DNA of 50,547 nt from Thiobacillus denitrificans (GTDB lineage Bacteria; Pseudomonadota; Gammaproteobacteria; Burkholderiales; Thiobacillaceae), in the NCBI GenBank assembly GCA_020725005.1, contig DYFW01000005.1:1-50547 (forward strand), given 5' to 3'. Below the pieces are notes generated by a model that had not been told where the DNA came from, made no database searches, and saw nothing but the letters and a program-made list of their open reading frames with translations. A program made the position numbers and the translations under genes. Below are positions 30,896 through 41,496 of the stretch, piece after piece. Numbering within the stretch: position 1 is the first letter of the stretch; every line of letters begins with the position of its first letter.

Positions 30896-32032
30896 ATGTC
30901 CCCCATCGTCATCGTCGGTTCCGGGCTCGCCGGCTACACCCTGCTGAAAGAAATCCGCAAGCGCGACGCCGGTATTCCCATCACGCTCGTCACCGCCGAT
31001 GACGGCGCCTTCTATTCCAAACCCAACCTGTCGAACGCCTTCGCCACCGGCCGCACGGCCGCGGCGCTCGTCAGCGCCGACGCGGAGAAGATGGCGGCCG
31101 AGCAGAAGGCGACGGTGCTGACGCACACGCGCGTCACCGCGATCGACCCCGCGCGCCAGCGCATCCGTACCGGAACCGGCGTGCTGGAATACGGCAAGCT
31201 GGTGCTCGCGCTCGGCGCCGACCCGTTCGCGCACGGACTGACCGGCGACGGCGCGGCTGACGTGCTGACGGTCAACAATCTCGCCGATTATGCCAATTTC
31301 CGGGCCGCGCTCGAGGGCAAGCGGCGCGTTGCCATTCTTGGCGGCGGCCTCATCGGCTGCGAGTTCGCCAACGACCTCGCGCACGCCGGCTTCGAAGTCG
31401 ACGTGGTGCACCTGGGCGACTGGCCGCTCGAGCGCTTGCTGCCGGTCGAAGCGGGCCGGCGGCTCGCCGACGCGCTCGCCGCGCTCGGCGTCACCTGGCA
31501 TTTCGGCCGCACCGGCAGAAGCGTCGATCGCAGCGGCAGCGGCTATACGCTCACCCTCGACAACGGCGAGACGATCGCGGCGGACGTGGTGCAGTCGGCG
31601 ATCGGCCTCAAGCCGCGCACGCAACTGGCGCAGGCCGCCGGCATCCAGACCGGCCGCGGCATCCAGACCAACGCGCTGCTCGAGACCAGCGCGCCGGCGG
31701 TGTACGCGATGGGCGACTGTGCCGAGGTCGAGGGCCAGAACCTGCCCTACGTGCAGCCTTTGCTGTTGCAGGCGCGCGCGCTCGCGGCGACGCTCACCGG
31801 CACGCCCACCCCGGTGGTGTATCCGCCGATGCCGGTGATGGTGAAAACGCCCGCGCACCCGGTCGTCGTGCTGCCGCCGCGCACCGGCACGGCCGGCCGC
31901 TGGCAGGTCGAGAGCCACGAAGGCGGCGTGTACGCCCGCTTCCTGGACGAAGCGGGACGCTTGCGTGGGTTTGCGCTTACCGGCAGCGAGACGGCGCGGC
32001 GCAACACGCTGCTGAAGGAACTCGCGGCCTGA
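30896..32032 (+). CDS. Rubredoxin-NAD(+) reductase
   Basis: A 378-residue FAD/NAD(P)H oxidoreductase. FAD motif IVIVGSGLAGYTLLKEIRK at the N-terminus, NAD motif RVAILGGGLIGCEFANDLAH near residue 145, and second FAD motif VYAMGDCAEVEGQNLPYVQP near residue 265. A rubredoxin-binding C-terminal domain follows. It reduces rubredoxin with NADH. The rubrerythrin-rubredoxin-reductase gene order makes a complete peroxide-reducing chain likely. A C-terminal extension relative to other pyridine nucleotide reductases is as expected for this group. Confidence 0.88.
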   Translation: MSPIVIVGSGLAGYTLLKEIRKRDAGIPITLVTADDGAFYSKPNLSNAFATGRTAAALVSADAEKMAAEQKATVLTHTRVTAIDPARQRIRTGTGVLEYGKLVLALGADPFAHGLTGDGAADVLTVNNLADYANFRAALEGKRRVAILGGGLIGCEFANDLAHAGFEVDVVHLGDWPLERLLPVEAGRRLADALAALGVTWHFGRTGRSVDRSGSGYTLTLDNGETIAADVVQSAIGLKPRTQLAQAAGIQTGRGIQTNALLETSAPAVYAMGDCAEVEGQNLPYVQPLLLQARALAATLTGTPTPVVYPPMPVMVKTPAHPVVVLPPRTGTAGRWQVESHEGGVYARFLDEAGRLRGFALTGSETARRNTLLKELAA

Positions 32033-32038
32033 GTCTTA

Positions 32039-32440
32039 CTACCCGGGACGCAGCGCGTCGATGAGCGGGCAGCTCACCGCGCCGCGCCGGCTGGCGCAGC
32101 GCTCGATGAGTTGCGTCAGCACCGTTTCCATGCGTTGCAGGTCCTGCAGCCGTTGACGCACGTCGGCGAGCTTGTGCTCGGCGATCGCACGGGCTTGCGA
32201 GCACTGGGTGCCGTCTTCGAGCGTCAGCAACTGCGCGATCTCGTCGAGCGTGAAACCGATGCGTTGCGCCGCCTTGATGAACCGCACCCGCGCGACGTCG
32301 GCGTCGGCATAGCGGCGTATGCCGCCAAGGGGTTTTTCCGGCGCCATCAAAAGGCCGAGCCGCTGGTAGTAGCGGATCGTCTCCACGTTGACCCCGGCCT
32401 TGCGCGCCAGCGTGCCTATGGTGAGCGTCCGGTGGGTCAT
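32039..32440 (-). CDS. merR: Mercury-responsive regulator MerR
   Basis: A 133-residue MerR protein. N-terminal winged helix ([20 protein letters not shown]), a dimer coiled coil, and the three mercury-binding cysteines at Cys80, Cys115 and Cys124, matching the spacing of classical MerR. It is divergent from merT and binds the operator at 32469-32484, repressing without Hg(II) and activating with it. Its stop lies six bases beyond the rubredoxin reductase stop, tail to tail. Confidence 0.93.
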   Translation of the reverse strand: MTHRTLTIGTLARKAGVNVETIRYYQRLGLLMAPEKPLGGIRRYADADVARVRFIKAAQRIGFTLDEIAQLLTLEDGTQCSQARAIAEHKLADVRQRLQDLQRMETVLTQLIERCASRRGAVSCPLIDALRPG

Positions 32441-32462
32441 TCCTGCCTCCTCAAAATTCCGC

Positions 32463-32494
32463 TTGACACCGTAGTATGGTACGGCATCTACGCT
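32463..32494 (+). promoter_or_regulatory. mer operon promoter and MerR operator
   Basis: The -35 box TTGACA at 32463-32468 is followed by the dyad CCGTA-N6-TACGG (32469-32484), as in Tn501-type mer promoters. A weak -10 (TACGCT or CTACGC) lies after an over-long spacer of 19-20 bases. The long spacer is the hallmark that makes MerR distort DNA to activate. Confidence 0.85.
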
Positions 32495-32523
32495 TGCGGC
32501 ACTTCATCTTGAAAGGAGATGCC

Positions 32524-32880
32524 ATGTCGCAAGAGAAAACTGGCCGTTTGCCGCTCATCGGCGGCGCCATCGCCGCCGTCGCAGCCTCGCTGTGCTGCGT
32601 CGGCCCCCTGGTGCTGGTCATGCTGGGGGTCGGCGGCGCCTGGGTAGGCAACCTCGCCGCGTTGGAACCCTTCCGCCCGTATTTCCTGGGCGCGGCCCTC
32701 ATCGCGCTCGTCTTCGCCTGGAAAAAAATCTATCGCGCGCCGGCCGCGGCCGCCTGCACGCCCGGTTCCCTGTGCGCCCTGCCGCAGACCAACCGGCTCT
32801 ACAGAGTGCTGTTCTGGATCGTGGCCGTGCTCATCGCGGCAGCTTTCGTCTTCCCCTACCTTGCCCCGTTGTTCTATTAA
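32524..32880 (+). CDS. merT: Mercuric ion transport protein MerT
   Basis: A 118-residue inner-membrane protein with three helices. The first helix has the paired cysteines ASLCCVGPLVLV, and a second pair lies in the cytoplasmic loop (ACTPGSLC), the path along which Hg(II) passes from MerP to MerA. ATG 32524 has AAAGGAGATG upstream. It is followed by merP after 15 bases. Confidence 0.92.
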   Translation: MSQEKTGRLPLIGGAIAAVAASLCCVGPLVLVMLGVGGAWVGNLAALEPFRPYFLGAALIALVFAWKKIYRAPAAAACTPGSLCALPQTNRLYRVLFWIVAVLIAAAFVFPYLAPLFY

Positions 32881-32895
32881 TCAAGGAGTCTCGTC

Positions 32896-34823
<1,928 letters not shown>

Positions 34824-34841
34824 GGGAACCCTGCCGGATCC

Positions 34842-35282
34842 TCAGCAGGTTTCGCACGAATCGACCGGCAGGCCACGTGCGATCCAGCCGGGGCCGGCCG
34901 GACTGCCGGCCATGCCTTCGGGGATATGGTAGACGTTCGTAAAGCCGGCATCCTGCAATGCCTTCTGCATTCGGGTGGTGCGGTTGCCGGTGCGGCAGAT
35001 GAGCGCGATCGGCGCGTCGCGCCTGCCGTCGAGCGCGGCGCCGACCTCGCGTACGAAGCCTGCCACGCCCTGCGGATGGACCATGTTGATGCGCAGGGCG
35101 CCCGCGGCGACGCCGGTCTGGCGCCACTCGTCCGGGCGGCGGATGTCGATCAGCGTGAGTTTGCCGGCCCTGGCTTGCGCGAACGCCTCGGGCGCGCTGA
35201 GCGTGGGGCCGCTTTCGGCCGAGCAGCCGGCGAGTAGCATCAGGGCCAGGGTGGCGGCCGCAAACAGGGGAGGGATGGACAT
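34842..35282 (-). CDS. Rhodanese-domain lipoprotein
   Basis: A 146-residue protein: lipoprotein signal with lipobox LLAGC at residue 20, then one rhodanese domain with the active-site loop LICRTGNRTTRM (catalytic Cys). The C-terminus ends in SCETC, two extra cysteines that could form a disulfide or bind metal. Rhodaneses transfer sulfane sulfur; a periplasmic, membrane-anchored one suits a sulfur oxidiser but its substrate is unknown. It converges on merA with an 18-base gap. Confidence 0.85.
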   Translation of the reverse strand: MSIPPLFAAATLALMLLAGCSAESGPTLSAPEAFAQARAGKLTLIDIRRPDEWRQTGVAAGALRINMVHPQGVAGFVREVGAALDGRRDAPIALICRTGNRTTRMQKALQDAGFTNVYHIPEGMAGSPAGPGWIARGLPVDSCETC

Positions 35283-35383
35283 GCATGGCTCCAGTATCGT
35301 GAGAGGGGCGAAGGATAGTTCGCCGGCCCGCCGGGAAGTTCCCCGCGCTTGATGCGCCGGCGCGGCTTGGGCGACAATGCCGC

Positions 35384-35746
35384 ATGGATATTTTCCGCGT
35401 ATTCCATCTGCACTGCGCGCGCCGCCTGCCGGCGCTGCCCGCCACCCATCCCTGCTCGCGCCTGCACGGCCATACGTTCCGGATCGAGGTCACCGTCAGC
35501 GGCGAGCTCGACCCGGTGCTGGGCTGGGTGACCGACTTCGCCGACATCGAGGCGGCCTGGCGGCCGGTCCACGACACGCTCGACCACCGCACCCTCAACG
35601 AGATCGCGGGGCTGGAGAACCCCACCAGCGAAGGCCTGGCGATATGGCTGTGGCAACGGCTGCAGCCGGACTTGCCGGGGCTGTCTCAGATAAGCGTCAT
35701 GGAAACCCATGACGCCGGCTGCGTCTACCGCGGTCCCGGCCGCTGA
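35384..35746 (+). CDS. 6-pyruvoyl-tetrahydropterin synthase / QueD family protein
   Basis: A 120-residue T-fold enzyme. Zinc-binding histidines are visible in FHLHCARRL and RLHGHTFRIEV, the catalytic cysteine segment is HPCSRLHGH, and the end has METHDAGCVY. QueD makes carboxy-tetrahydropterin for queuosine; the family also includes pterin synthases, and which activity applies is not certain. No other queuosine gene is nearby. Confidence 0.82.
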   Translation: MDIFRVFHLHCARRLPALPATHPCSRLHGHTFRIEVTVSGELDPVLGWVTDFADIEAAWRPVHDTLDHRTLNEIAGLENPTSEGLAIWLWQRLQPDLPGLSQISVMETHDAGCVYRGPGR

Positions 35747-35826
35747 CATTCGTTCTTCTCCCGCGGCGGGCAGCCGGTGCTGTTGCGCTATGCTGGAAAA
35801 GGCAATAGCCGGATTCCAGCCTTTCC

Positions 35827-38511
35827 GTGCACATCCAGAGCCTCACCGTCGAAGAAGCCCTCGCCAGCCTGCACACCTCGGCGGCGGGCCTGACTGCCGC
35901 TGAAGCGCAGCGCCGGCTGGCCGAGTTCGGCCCCAACCGCCTCGAGGAAGTGGCGCGCGAGCCGCTGCTTTTGCGATTAGCCCGCGAATTCACCCACTTT
36001 TTCGCCCTCGTCCTGTGGGTGGCCGCGGCGCTGGCGTTTTTCGCCGAGGCCTTCGACCCGGGCCAGGGCATGGCGAGGCTGGGGATCGCGATCGTCGGCG
36101 TCATTCTCGTCAACGGGGTGTTTTCCTTCTGGCAGGAATACCGGGCCGAGCAGGCCGTCGCGGCGCTGCGCCAGCTGCTGCCGCAACGCGTGGTGGTGCT
36201 GCGCGACGGCGAGACCGTGGAACTGCTCGCCGGCGGGCTCGTGCCCGGCGACATCGTGCTGCTGGAAGAAGGCGACAACGTGCCGGCCGACTGCCGCCTG
36301 ATCGAGGCCTTCGGCCTGCGCGTCAACAGCGCGACGCTCACCGGCGAGTCGCTGCCCCAGGCCTTCGATGCCGAGCCGCATGCGGAGGCGCCGCCGCTCG
36401 CCGCGCGCAACCTCGTGCTCGCCGGCACCTCGGTCGTGTCGGGCCGCGCGCGCGCGGTGGTCTACGCCACGGGCATGCGTACCGAATTCGGGCGCATCGC
36501 GCATCTCACGCAGACCGCCGGGGCGGTGGCCTCGCCGCTGCAGCGCGAGATCACGCGGCTGTCGCGCCTCGTCGCTGTCCTCGCCACCGGGCTCGGTGGC
36601 GTGTTTTTCCTCGTCGGCCAGGCGCTCGGCATGCCGTTCTGGGAAAACCTGCTGTTCGCCATCGGCATCATCGTCGCCAACGTGCCGGAGGGGCTGCTTC
36701 CCACGGTGACGCTCTCGCTCGCGATGGCGACACAGCGCATGGCGAAGCGCAATGCGCTGGTGCGGCACCTGCCGGCGGTGGAGGCGCTCGGCTCGACCAC
36801 GGTGATCCTGTCCGACAAGACCGGCACGCTGACCCAGAATCGCATGTCGGTGCGGCGGCTATGGCTGGGCGGCCGCTTCTACACGCCCGACGACCTCGCC
36901 TCGCCGCCGCCGGCGGGCGAGGCGCGCGCGCTGTTCGTCAACGCCGCGTTGTGCCACAACCTCAAGCAGGTCGCCAACCATGGGCGACTCGCCTGGGAGG
37001 GCGACCCGATGGAAATGGCGCTGGCCGAAATGGGCCGGCGCGTGGCAGGCGCACTCGACGGCTACGCGCGCATCGGCGAAATCCCTTTCGACACCGACCG
37101 CAAGCGCATGTCGGTGGTGGTCGCCACGCCCGGGGGACGCATGCTCTACTGCAAGGGCGCGCCCGAAACCGTGCTCGGCGTGTGTGACCGGGTGCTGCTC
37201 GAGGGCCGGGCGGTGCCGCTCGATGCCGCCATGAAAAGCCGCGTGCTGGCGGCGGAAAACGAGATGACCGGGCGCGGCCTGCGCGTGCTCGCCTTCGCGC
37301 ACGGCGCGCCGGATGCCGGCGCGGCGGACGGCGGCCTGCCCGCCACCGAGCGCGGCCTCACCCTGTCCGGCCTGGTCGGGCTGGAAGATCCGCCGCGCCC
37401 CGAGGTGCCGGCGGCCATCGCACGCTGCCGCACGGCGGGCATCCGCGTCATCATGGTCACCGGTGACCATCCGCACACCGCGTTGGCCATCGCCCGCGAG
37501 ATCGGCCTGGTGGAAACCGCCGCGCCGGTCGTCATCGGCGGCGACACGCTGCGCCGCCTGTCGCCGGCCCAGCTGCAACTGGCGCTGGACGCGCCGGAAA
37601 TCCTGTTCGCGCGCGTCGGCGCCGAACAGAAAATGCATCTAGTCGAGGCGCTGCAGAAAAAGGGCGAGATCGTCGCCGTCACCGGCGACGGCGTCAACGA
37701 TGCGCCGGCGCTGAAAGCCGCCGACATCGGCATCGCCATGGGGCGCACCGGGACCGATGTCGCCAGGGAGGCCGCCGACATGGTCCTGCTCGACGACAAC
37801 TTCGCGAGCATTGTCGCCGCCATCGAGGAAGGCCGCGCGGTGTTCGACAACCTGCGCAAGTTCCTCACCTACATCCTGTCGTCGAACATCCCCGAGATCG
37901 TGCCGTATCTCGCCTTCGTGCTGTTCCGCATCCCGCTGCCGCTGACCGTCATCCAGATCCTGGCGGTCGACCTGGGGACCGACATGCTGCCCGCGCTGGC
38001 GCTCGGCGCCGAGAAGCCCGATCCCGAGGTGATGCGACGCCCGCCGCGCGCGCGCAGCGAGCGGCTGCTGTCGTGGAAGCTGGTCGCCCGCGCCTACCTG
38101 TTCCTCGGTGCGCTCGAGGCGGCGGCCGCGATGACGGTCTACTTCCTCGTCCTCACCGCCGCCGGCTGGCAATACGGCGAAACGCTGGCGAGAAACGCGC
38201 CGCGCTACCTCGAGGCCACCACCGCCTGCCTGGTGGCCATCGTGCTGACGCAGGTGATCAACGTCTTCCTGTGCCGCCATTCCTTGAAATCGGCATTTTC
38301 GTTCAGTCTTCTCGGCAATCCGCTGATCCTCGCCGGCATCGCCGCGGAACTGGGTCTGCTGTTGTTCATCGTCTACACGCCGGCCGGCAACTGGCTGTTC
38401 GGCACGGCGCCGGTGGGCGCGTCGGTGTGGAGCACGGCGCTGGGGCTGGCGCTGCTGATGGGGATGCTGGAGGAAGCGCGCAAGGCGTGGCTGCGACGCC
38501 GGTCGCGCTGA
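35827..38511 (+). CDS. Cation-transporting P-type ATPase (P2 type)
   Basis: An 894-residue ion pump. The N-terminal cation-ATPase domain comes first, then an actuator loop with TLTGESLP and the membrane motif IVANVPEGLLPTVTLSLAM. The phosphorylation site is SDKTGTLTQNRM, the hinge MVTGDHPHTALAIAREIGLV then VTGDGVNDAPALK, and a C-terminal membrane domain follows. The PEGLL motif places it in the P2 group (Ca, Na/K-like), not with heavy-metal P1B pumps, as there is no CPx. The ion is not readable. The start is GTG 35827 with only a weak ribosome site. Confidence 0.9.
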   Translation: MHIQSLTVEEALASLHTSAAGLTAAEAQRRLAEFGPNRLEEVAREPLLLRLAREFTHFFALVLWVAAALAFFAEAFDPGQGMARLGIAIVGVILVNGVFSFWQEYRAEQAVAALRQLLPQRVVVLRDGETVELLAGGLVPGDIVLLEEGDNVPADCRLIEAFGLRVNSATLTGESLPQAFDAEPHAEAPPLAARNLVLAGTSVVSGRARAVVYATGMRTEFGRIAHLTQTAGAVASPLQREITRLSRLVAVLATGLGGVFFLVGQALGMPFWENLLFAIGIIVANVPEGLLPTVTLSLAMATQRMAKRNALVRHLPAVEALGSTTVILSDKTGTLTQNRMSVRRLWLGGRFYTPDDLASPPPAGEARALFVNAALCHNLKQVANHGRLAWEGDPMEMALAEMGRRVAGALDGYARIGEIPFDTDRKRMSVVVATPGGRMLYCKGAPETVLGVCDRVLLEGRAVPLDAAMKSRVLAAENEMTGRGLRVLAFAHGAPDAGAADGGLPATERGLTLSGLVGLEDPPRPEVPAAIARCRTAGIRVIMVTGDHPHTALAIAREIGLVETAAPVVIGGDTLRRLSPAQLQLALDAPEILFARVGAEQKMHLVEALQKKGEIVAVTGDGVNDAPALKAADIGIAMGRTGTDVAREAADMVLLDDNFASIVAAIEEGRAVFDNLRKFLTYILSSNIPEIVPYLAFVLFRIPLPLTVIQILAVDLGTDMLPALALGAEKPDPEVMRRPPRARSERLLSWKLVARAYLFLGALEAAAAMTVYFLVLTAAGWQYGETLARNAPRYLEATTACLVAIVLTQVINVFLCRHSLKSAFSFSLLGNPLILAGIAAELGLLLFIVYTPAGNWLFGTAPVGASVWSTALGLALLMGMLEEARKAWLRRRSR

Positions 38512-38519
38512 GGTGTCTT

Positions 38520-39752
38520 TCAGCCCGACCAGAGGCTGTCCAGGTTATTGATGCCCCAGGTCGCCGCATCCTCGCGCCCGACGATTTTGTCGGATGCGCC
38601 GGGATGCGCCAGGTCGATCACTTCCGGCACGAGGTAGCTCCGCGACCGGGTTGAATAGAAAACCTTCACGCGCGGGGCCAGCAGCGACTTGCCCGATTGC
38701 TCGAGAACCACCGCGAGGCGGCCGGAGGCGAGCTTCACCAGCGAGCCGGTCGGATAGATGCCGATGCTTTTGACGAAGCCCTGGAATATTTTCTCGTCGA
38801 AGTGGCCGTTGCTCCACTCGGCCATCTTGCGGATCGACGCGGCCGGGTCCCAGCCCGCCTTGTAGGGGCGGTTCGACGTGATCGCGTCGTAGACGTCGCA
38901 CACCGCGCCCATCTTGGCGAAGCGCGTGATCTGCGCGTCGGTGAGCCGGTCCGGATAGCCGGTGCCGTCGACTTTCTCGTGGTGATGCAGGCAGACGTCG
39001 AGCACGATCTCGCTCGCGCTGCCGCCTTCGACCAGCAACCGGTGGCCTTCGACCGGGTGGTTCTTGATGATGCGGAATTCCTCGTCGGTGAGCTTGCCCG
39101 GCTTGTTCAGCACCTTCATCGGCATTTTCGCCTTGCCCAGGTCGTGCAGCAGGCCCGCCATGCCGGCCTCGCGCACGTCCGCCTCTTCCAGTCCGAGCTG
39201 GCGGGCGAGCGAGACCATCAGCGCGCACACCGCGACCGAATGCATGTAGGTGTAGTCGTCGGCGGTCTTCAGCCGCGCGAGGCTGATGAGCGCGCCCGGG
39301 TTGCGCATCACCGAGGACGAGATTTCCTCGACCAGCTCGCCGGCCGATTCCGCGCTCACCGCCTTGCCCATGCGCACTTCCTGGAACATCGAGACGACCG
39401 CGTGCCTGGCACGGGCGACGATCATCGCGGCGCGCTTGAGTTCCTCGTCCAGCGACGTCGCCTGGACGGCCGCGGCAGGCTGCGGCCGGGGGGCAGGGCG
39501 GTCGAGTTCGGCTTCCATCAGCATCGCGGTCACCGCCTGCTCGGTCTGCTGTGGGGGCGGCCCGGGCACGTCCAGGCCCTTGGCGGTGTCGATCCAGACT
39601 TCGGTGATGCCGCTGTCGATGATGCGGCGGATGTCGTCTGGATCCTTCAGGACGAACTTGCTGCGCCAGAACGGATGCTCCATCCACGAGCCGCACAGCT
39701 CGTCCAGATGCATTCCCAGTTGCAGGTCCTTGGCCTTGATTTTTTTGCGCAC
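38520..39752 (-). CDS. HD-GYP domain cyclic-di-GMP phosphodiesterase-like protein
   Basis: A protein of about 410 residues. An N-terminal DUF3391-like segment (KIKAKDLQLGMHLDELCGSW) precedes an HD-GYP domain with HSVAVCALMVSLARQ, LLHDLGKAKMP, the segment HHHEKVDGTGYP and DVYDAITSNRPYK. HD-GYP proteins of this form cut cyclic-di-GMP to GMP; all core motifs are present. A short beta-rich tail follows. I set the start at GTG 39752, where family-like sequence begins; no ATG is in frame near it, and upstream codons look like shadow of the methyltransferase region. Confidence 0.85.
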   Translation of the reverse strand: MRKKIKAKDLQLGMHLDELCGSWMEHPFWRSKFVLKDPDDIRRIIDSGITEVWIDTAKGLDVPGPPPQQTEQAVTAMLMEAELDRPAPRPQPAAAVQATSLDEELKRAAMIVARARHAVVSMFQEVRMGKAVSAESAGELVEEISSSVMRNPGALISLARLKTADDYTYMHSVAVCALMVSLARQLGLEEADVREAGMAGLLHDLGKAKMPMKVLNKPGKLTDEEFRIIKNHPVEGHRLLVEGGSASEIVLDVCLHHHEKVDGTGYPDRLTDAQITRFAKMGAVCDVYDAITSNRPYKAGWDPAASIRKMAEWSNGHFDEKIFQGFVKSIGIYPTGSLVKLASGRLAVVLEQSGKSLLAPRVKVFYSTRSRSYLVPEVIDLAHPGASDKIVGREDAATWGINNLDSLWSG

Positions 39753-39856
39753 GGTGTCATGTCGGATCAGGCGGGGTGCGTACAGTGTAAATGAATCATC
39801 CCGGCTGCACGCACCTGCCTCGATCCAAAGCAGGACACCGATTATCGCATCGTCGC

Positions 39857-40711
39857 TCAGGCGCGGGTCGCGGCAACCTCGAGATATTCGGCTTCGATCG
39901 CGGTCTCGCCTTCGCGTGCGTGGTTGTGCTCCGACCACAGCTGTTCCAGGTCGCTGCGCAGCGCGGCCTGCTGGTCCGGGTCGAGTGCGGCGAAGGCCCG
40001 ATTGGCCGGGCCGTAGTAGCTGCGGAAGAACTCGACGACCCCGGAGGGGGGAAACGGGTAGCGGATCGGGTAGCGCTGCCGCGTCAGTCGCAAGGTCTCC
40101 GTGCGCTCGCCCAGGCGTTCGCGCACGGTGGCCTCGTCGCCCCACAGGACGGGCGAGGGCATGCCGGTCGGCGGCGGGACGTGCCGGCCGATGGTATTGA
40201 ACATCTGGCCGATGAATCCGCCGGGCGTCCAGTTGCCCATGACGATGCGGCCGCCAGGGCGGCATACGCGCACGAGCTCGGCCGCCACCTGTTCAGGGCG
40301 GGGGGCGAACATGGCGCCGATCAGGCTGAACACGAGATCGAAGGCGGCGTCGTCATACGGGAGGTCCTCGGCATCGCCCTCCTCGAAGCGGATCGCCAGT
40401 CCTTCCGCCTGCGCGCGGGCCCTCGCCTGCGCGATCAGGTTGGGGGCGATGTCGACCCCCGTGACGGCGGCGCCCGCCCGTGCAGCCGGGAGGGCGAGCT
40501 GGCCCGCGCCGCAGGCGACATCGAGCACGCGCTCGCCCGGAGCGATCCGCAGGCGGGTAAAGAACTCCATTGCTCCCGGTTCGAGGTAGCGGGCGAAATG
40601 ACCGTAGTCGCCGGCCATCCACATCGCCTTCAGCCGTGACTTGAGCGCTTCCATTTCGGGCGAGAGGCTTGCGTCCCTCTCGTGGCGGCGGGGTGCAATC
40701 TGCATGTCCAT
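39857..40711 (-). CDS. SAM-dependent class I methyltransferase
   Basis: A 284-residue soluble methyltransferase. The SAM motif I is [20 protein letters not shown] near residue 62, followed by [12 protein letters not shown] and [11 protein letters not shown], then [14 protein letters not shown]. The substrate is unknown. It starts just downstream of the gene for the membrane/HMA-like protein on the same strand, three bases away, so both are likely on one transcript. Confidence 0.85.
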   Translation of the reverse strand: MDMQIAPRRHERDASLSPEMEALKSRLKAMWMAGDYGHFARYLEPGAMEFFTRLRIAPGERVLDVACGAGQLALPAARAGAAVTGVDIAPNLIAQARARAQAEGLAIRFEEGDAEDLPYDDAAFDLVFSLIGAMFAPRPEQVAAELVRVCRPGGRIVMGNWTPGGFIGQMFNTIGRHVPPPTGMPSPVLWGDEATVRERLGERTETLRLTRQRYPIRYPFPPSGVVEFFRSYYGPANRAFAALDPDQQAALRSDLEQLWSEHNHAREGETAIEAEYLEVAATRA

Positions 40712-40714
40712 TTT

Positions 40715-40948
40715 TCACATCCCGATCAGTTGCGCATGCAGGCCGCGCTCACGGAAGGCGTGCAGGATGCCGGATGCGCGTGCGGCCGCCGAGTCGTAGA
40801 CGACCACCATCAAATGGTTCTGGTTGGGCCGCCGTCCCACCGAGATGACGCCTTGATCCCGGCGGATGTCCTGTTCAAGCTCGTCCAGGGTGGCGTCGTC
40901 GACGGTTTCGTTGATATGGACGACGACTTCGTTCAGCGGGGTGTTCAT
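40715..40948 (-). CDS. Possible separate 77-residue HMA-like protein from an internal start
   Basis: It begins MNTPLNEVVVHINETVDDAT at ATG 40948 with AGGAGAG about six bases upstream, a better ribosome site than many true genes in the window. The fold pattern is that of a small metal-transfer domain, but no CxxC is present. It lies in the same frame as the longer membrane protein gene, so both products are possible. Confidence 0.5.
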   Translation of the reverse strand: MNTPLNEVVVHINETVDDATLDELEQDIRRDQGVISVGRRPNQNHLMVVVYDSAAARASGILHAFRERGLHAQLIGM

Positions 40949-41398
40949 GATGTTCTCTCCTGGGTTGTGCGCGTGCTGCGAGCGCTCGAATGTTTCGGGA
41001 AGGCCCTGCATCACGCTGCCCCTGACCGGCGCAGAGAGGAAGGTCCTCCGCAACAGGCCGCCCGACAGGGGTTCGCGCCGGTTCCACGGCAGCAGCGAGA
41101 GACAGCGCGCGAGGGTGCAGTAGCCGAACAGCACCTGCGCCGGGGTGCCGACAGCGGGCAGCCAGAACAGCCAGTTCATGGGCGCCCACAGCGCGAGCAT
41201 CAGCATCGCCGTGTAGGCCAGACGCACCTGCACCGGAAATGCGCCGAAGCTGCCATGCCGCAGCCGGAAATGCACGACCTGGACGACGCTCAGCGCGGTG
41301 GCCAGGTAGAAGGCCTCGAACCGCCCGGCCAAGCCTGCGATCAGCAGCACCGACGTCACCGCCCAGTACCACCAGCTGATTTCACGGTAAAGCATCAT
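40715..41398 (-). CDS. Membrane protein fused in frame to an HMA-like C-terminal domain
   Basis: A 227-residue frame. Residues 1-125 contain about four membrane helices (SWWYWAVTSVLLIAGLAG, AYTAMLMLALWAPMNWLFWL). The last 77 residues (VVVHINETVDDATLDELEQD, then HLMVVVYDSAAARASGILHA) resemble a heavy-metal-associated fold without the metal cysteines. A strong ribosome site, AGGAGAG, lies before an internal ATG at 40948 exactly at the start of this second domain. It may be two proteins made from one frame, or a fusion. The N-terminal family is not recognised. It is divergent from an AraC gene. Confidence 0.7.
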   Translation of the reverse strand: MMLYREISWWYWAVTSVLLIAGLAGRFEAFYLATALSVVQVVHFRLRHGSFGAFPVQVRLAYTAMLMLALWAPMNWLFWLPAVGTPAQVLFGYCTLARCLSLLPWNRREPLSGGLLRRTFLSAPVRGSVMQGLPETFERSQHAHNPGENIMNTPLNEVVVHINETVDDATLDELEQDIRRDQGVISVGRRPNQNHLMVVVYDSAAARASGILHAFRERGLHAQLIGM

Positions 41399-41496
41399 GG
41401 TGCTTCCTCCCGAAGGTGTCTGGCTAGGCCAGTGCAGGTTTACGGCCTATCGTTAACGGGCCAGGTATCAGGCTAGCAACGCTGGAGACAGAGGCC

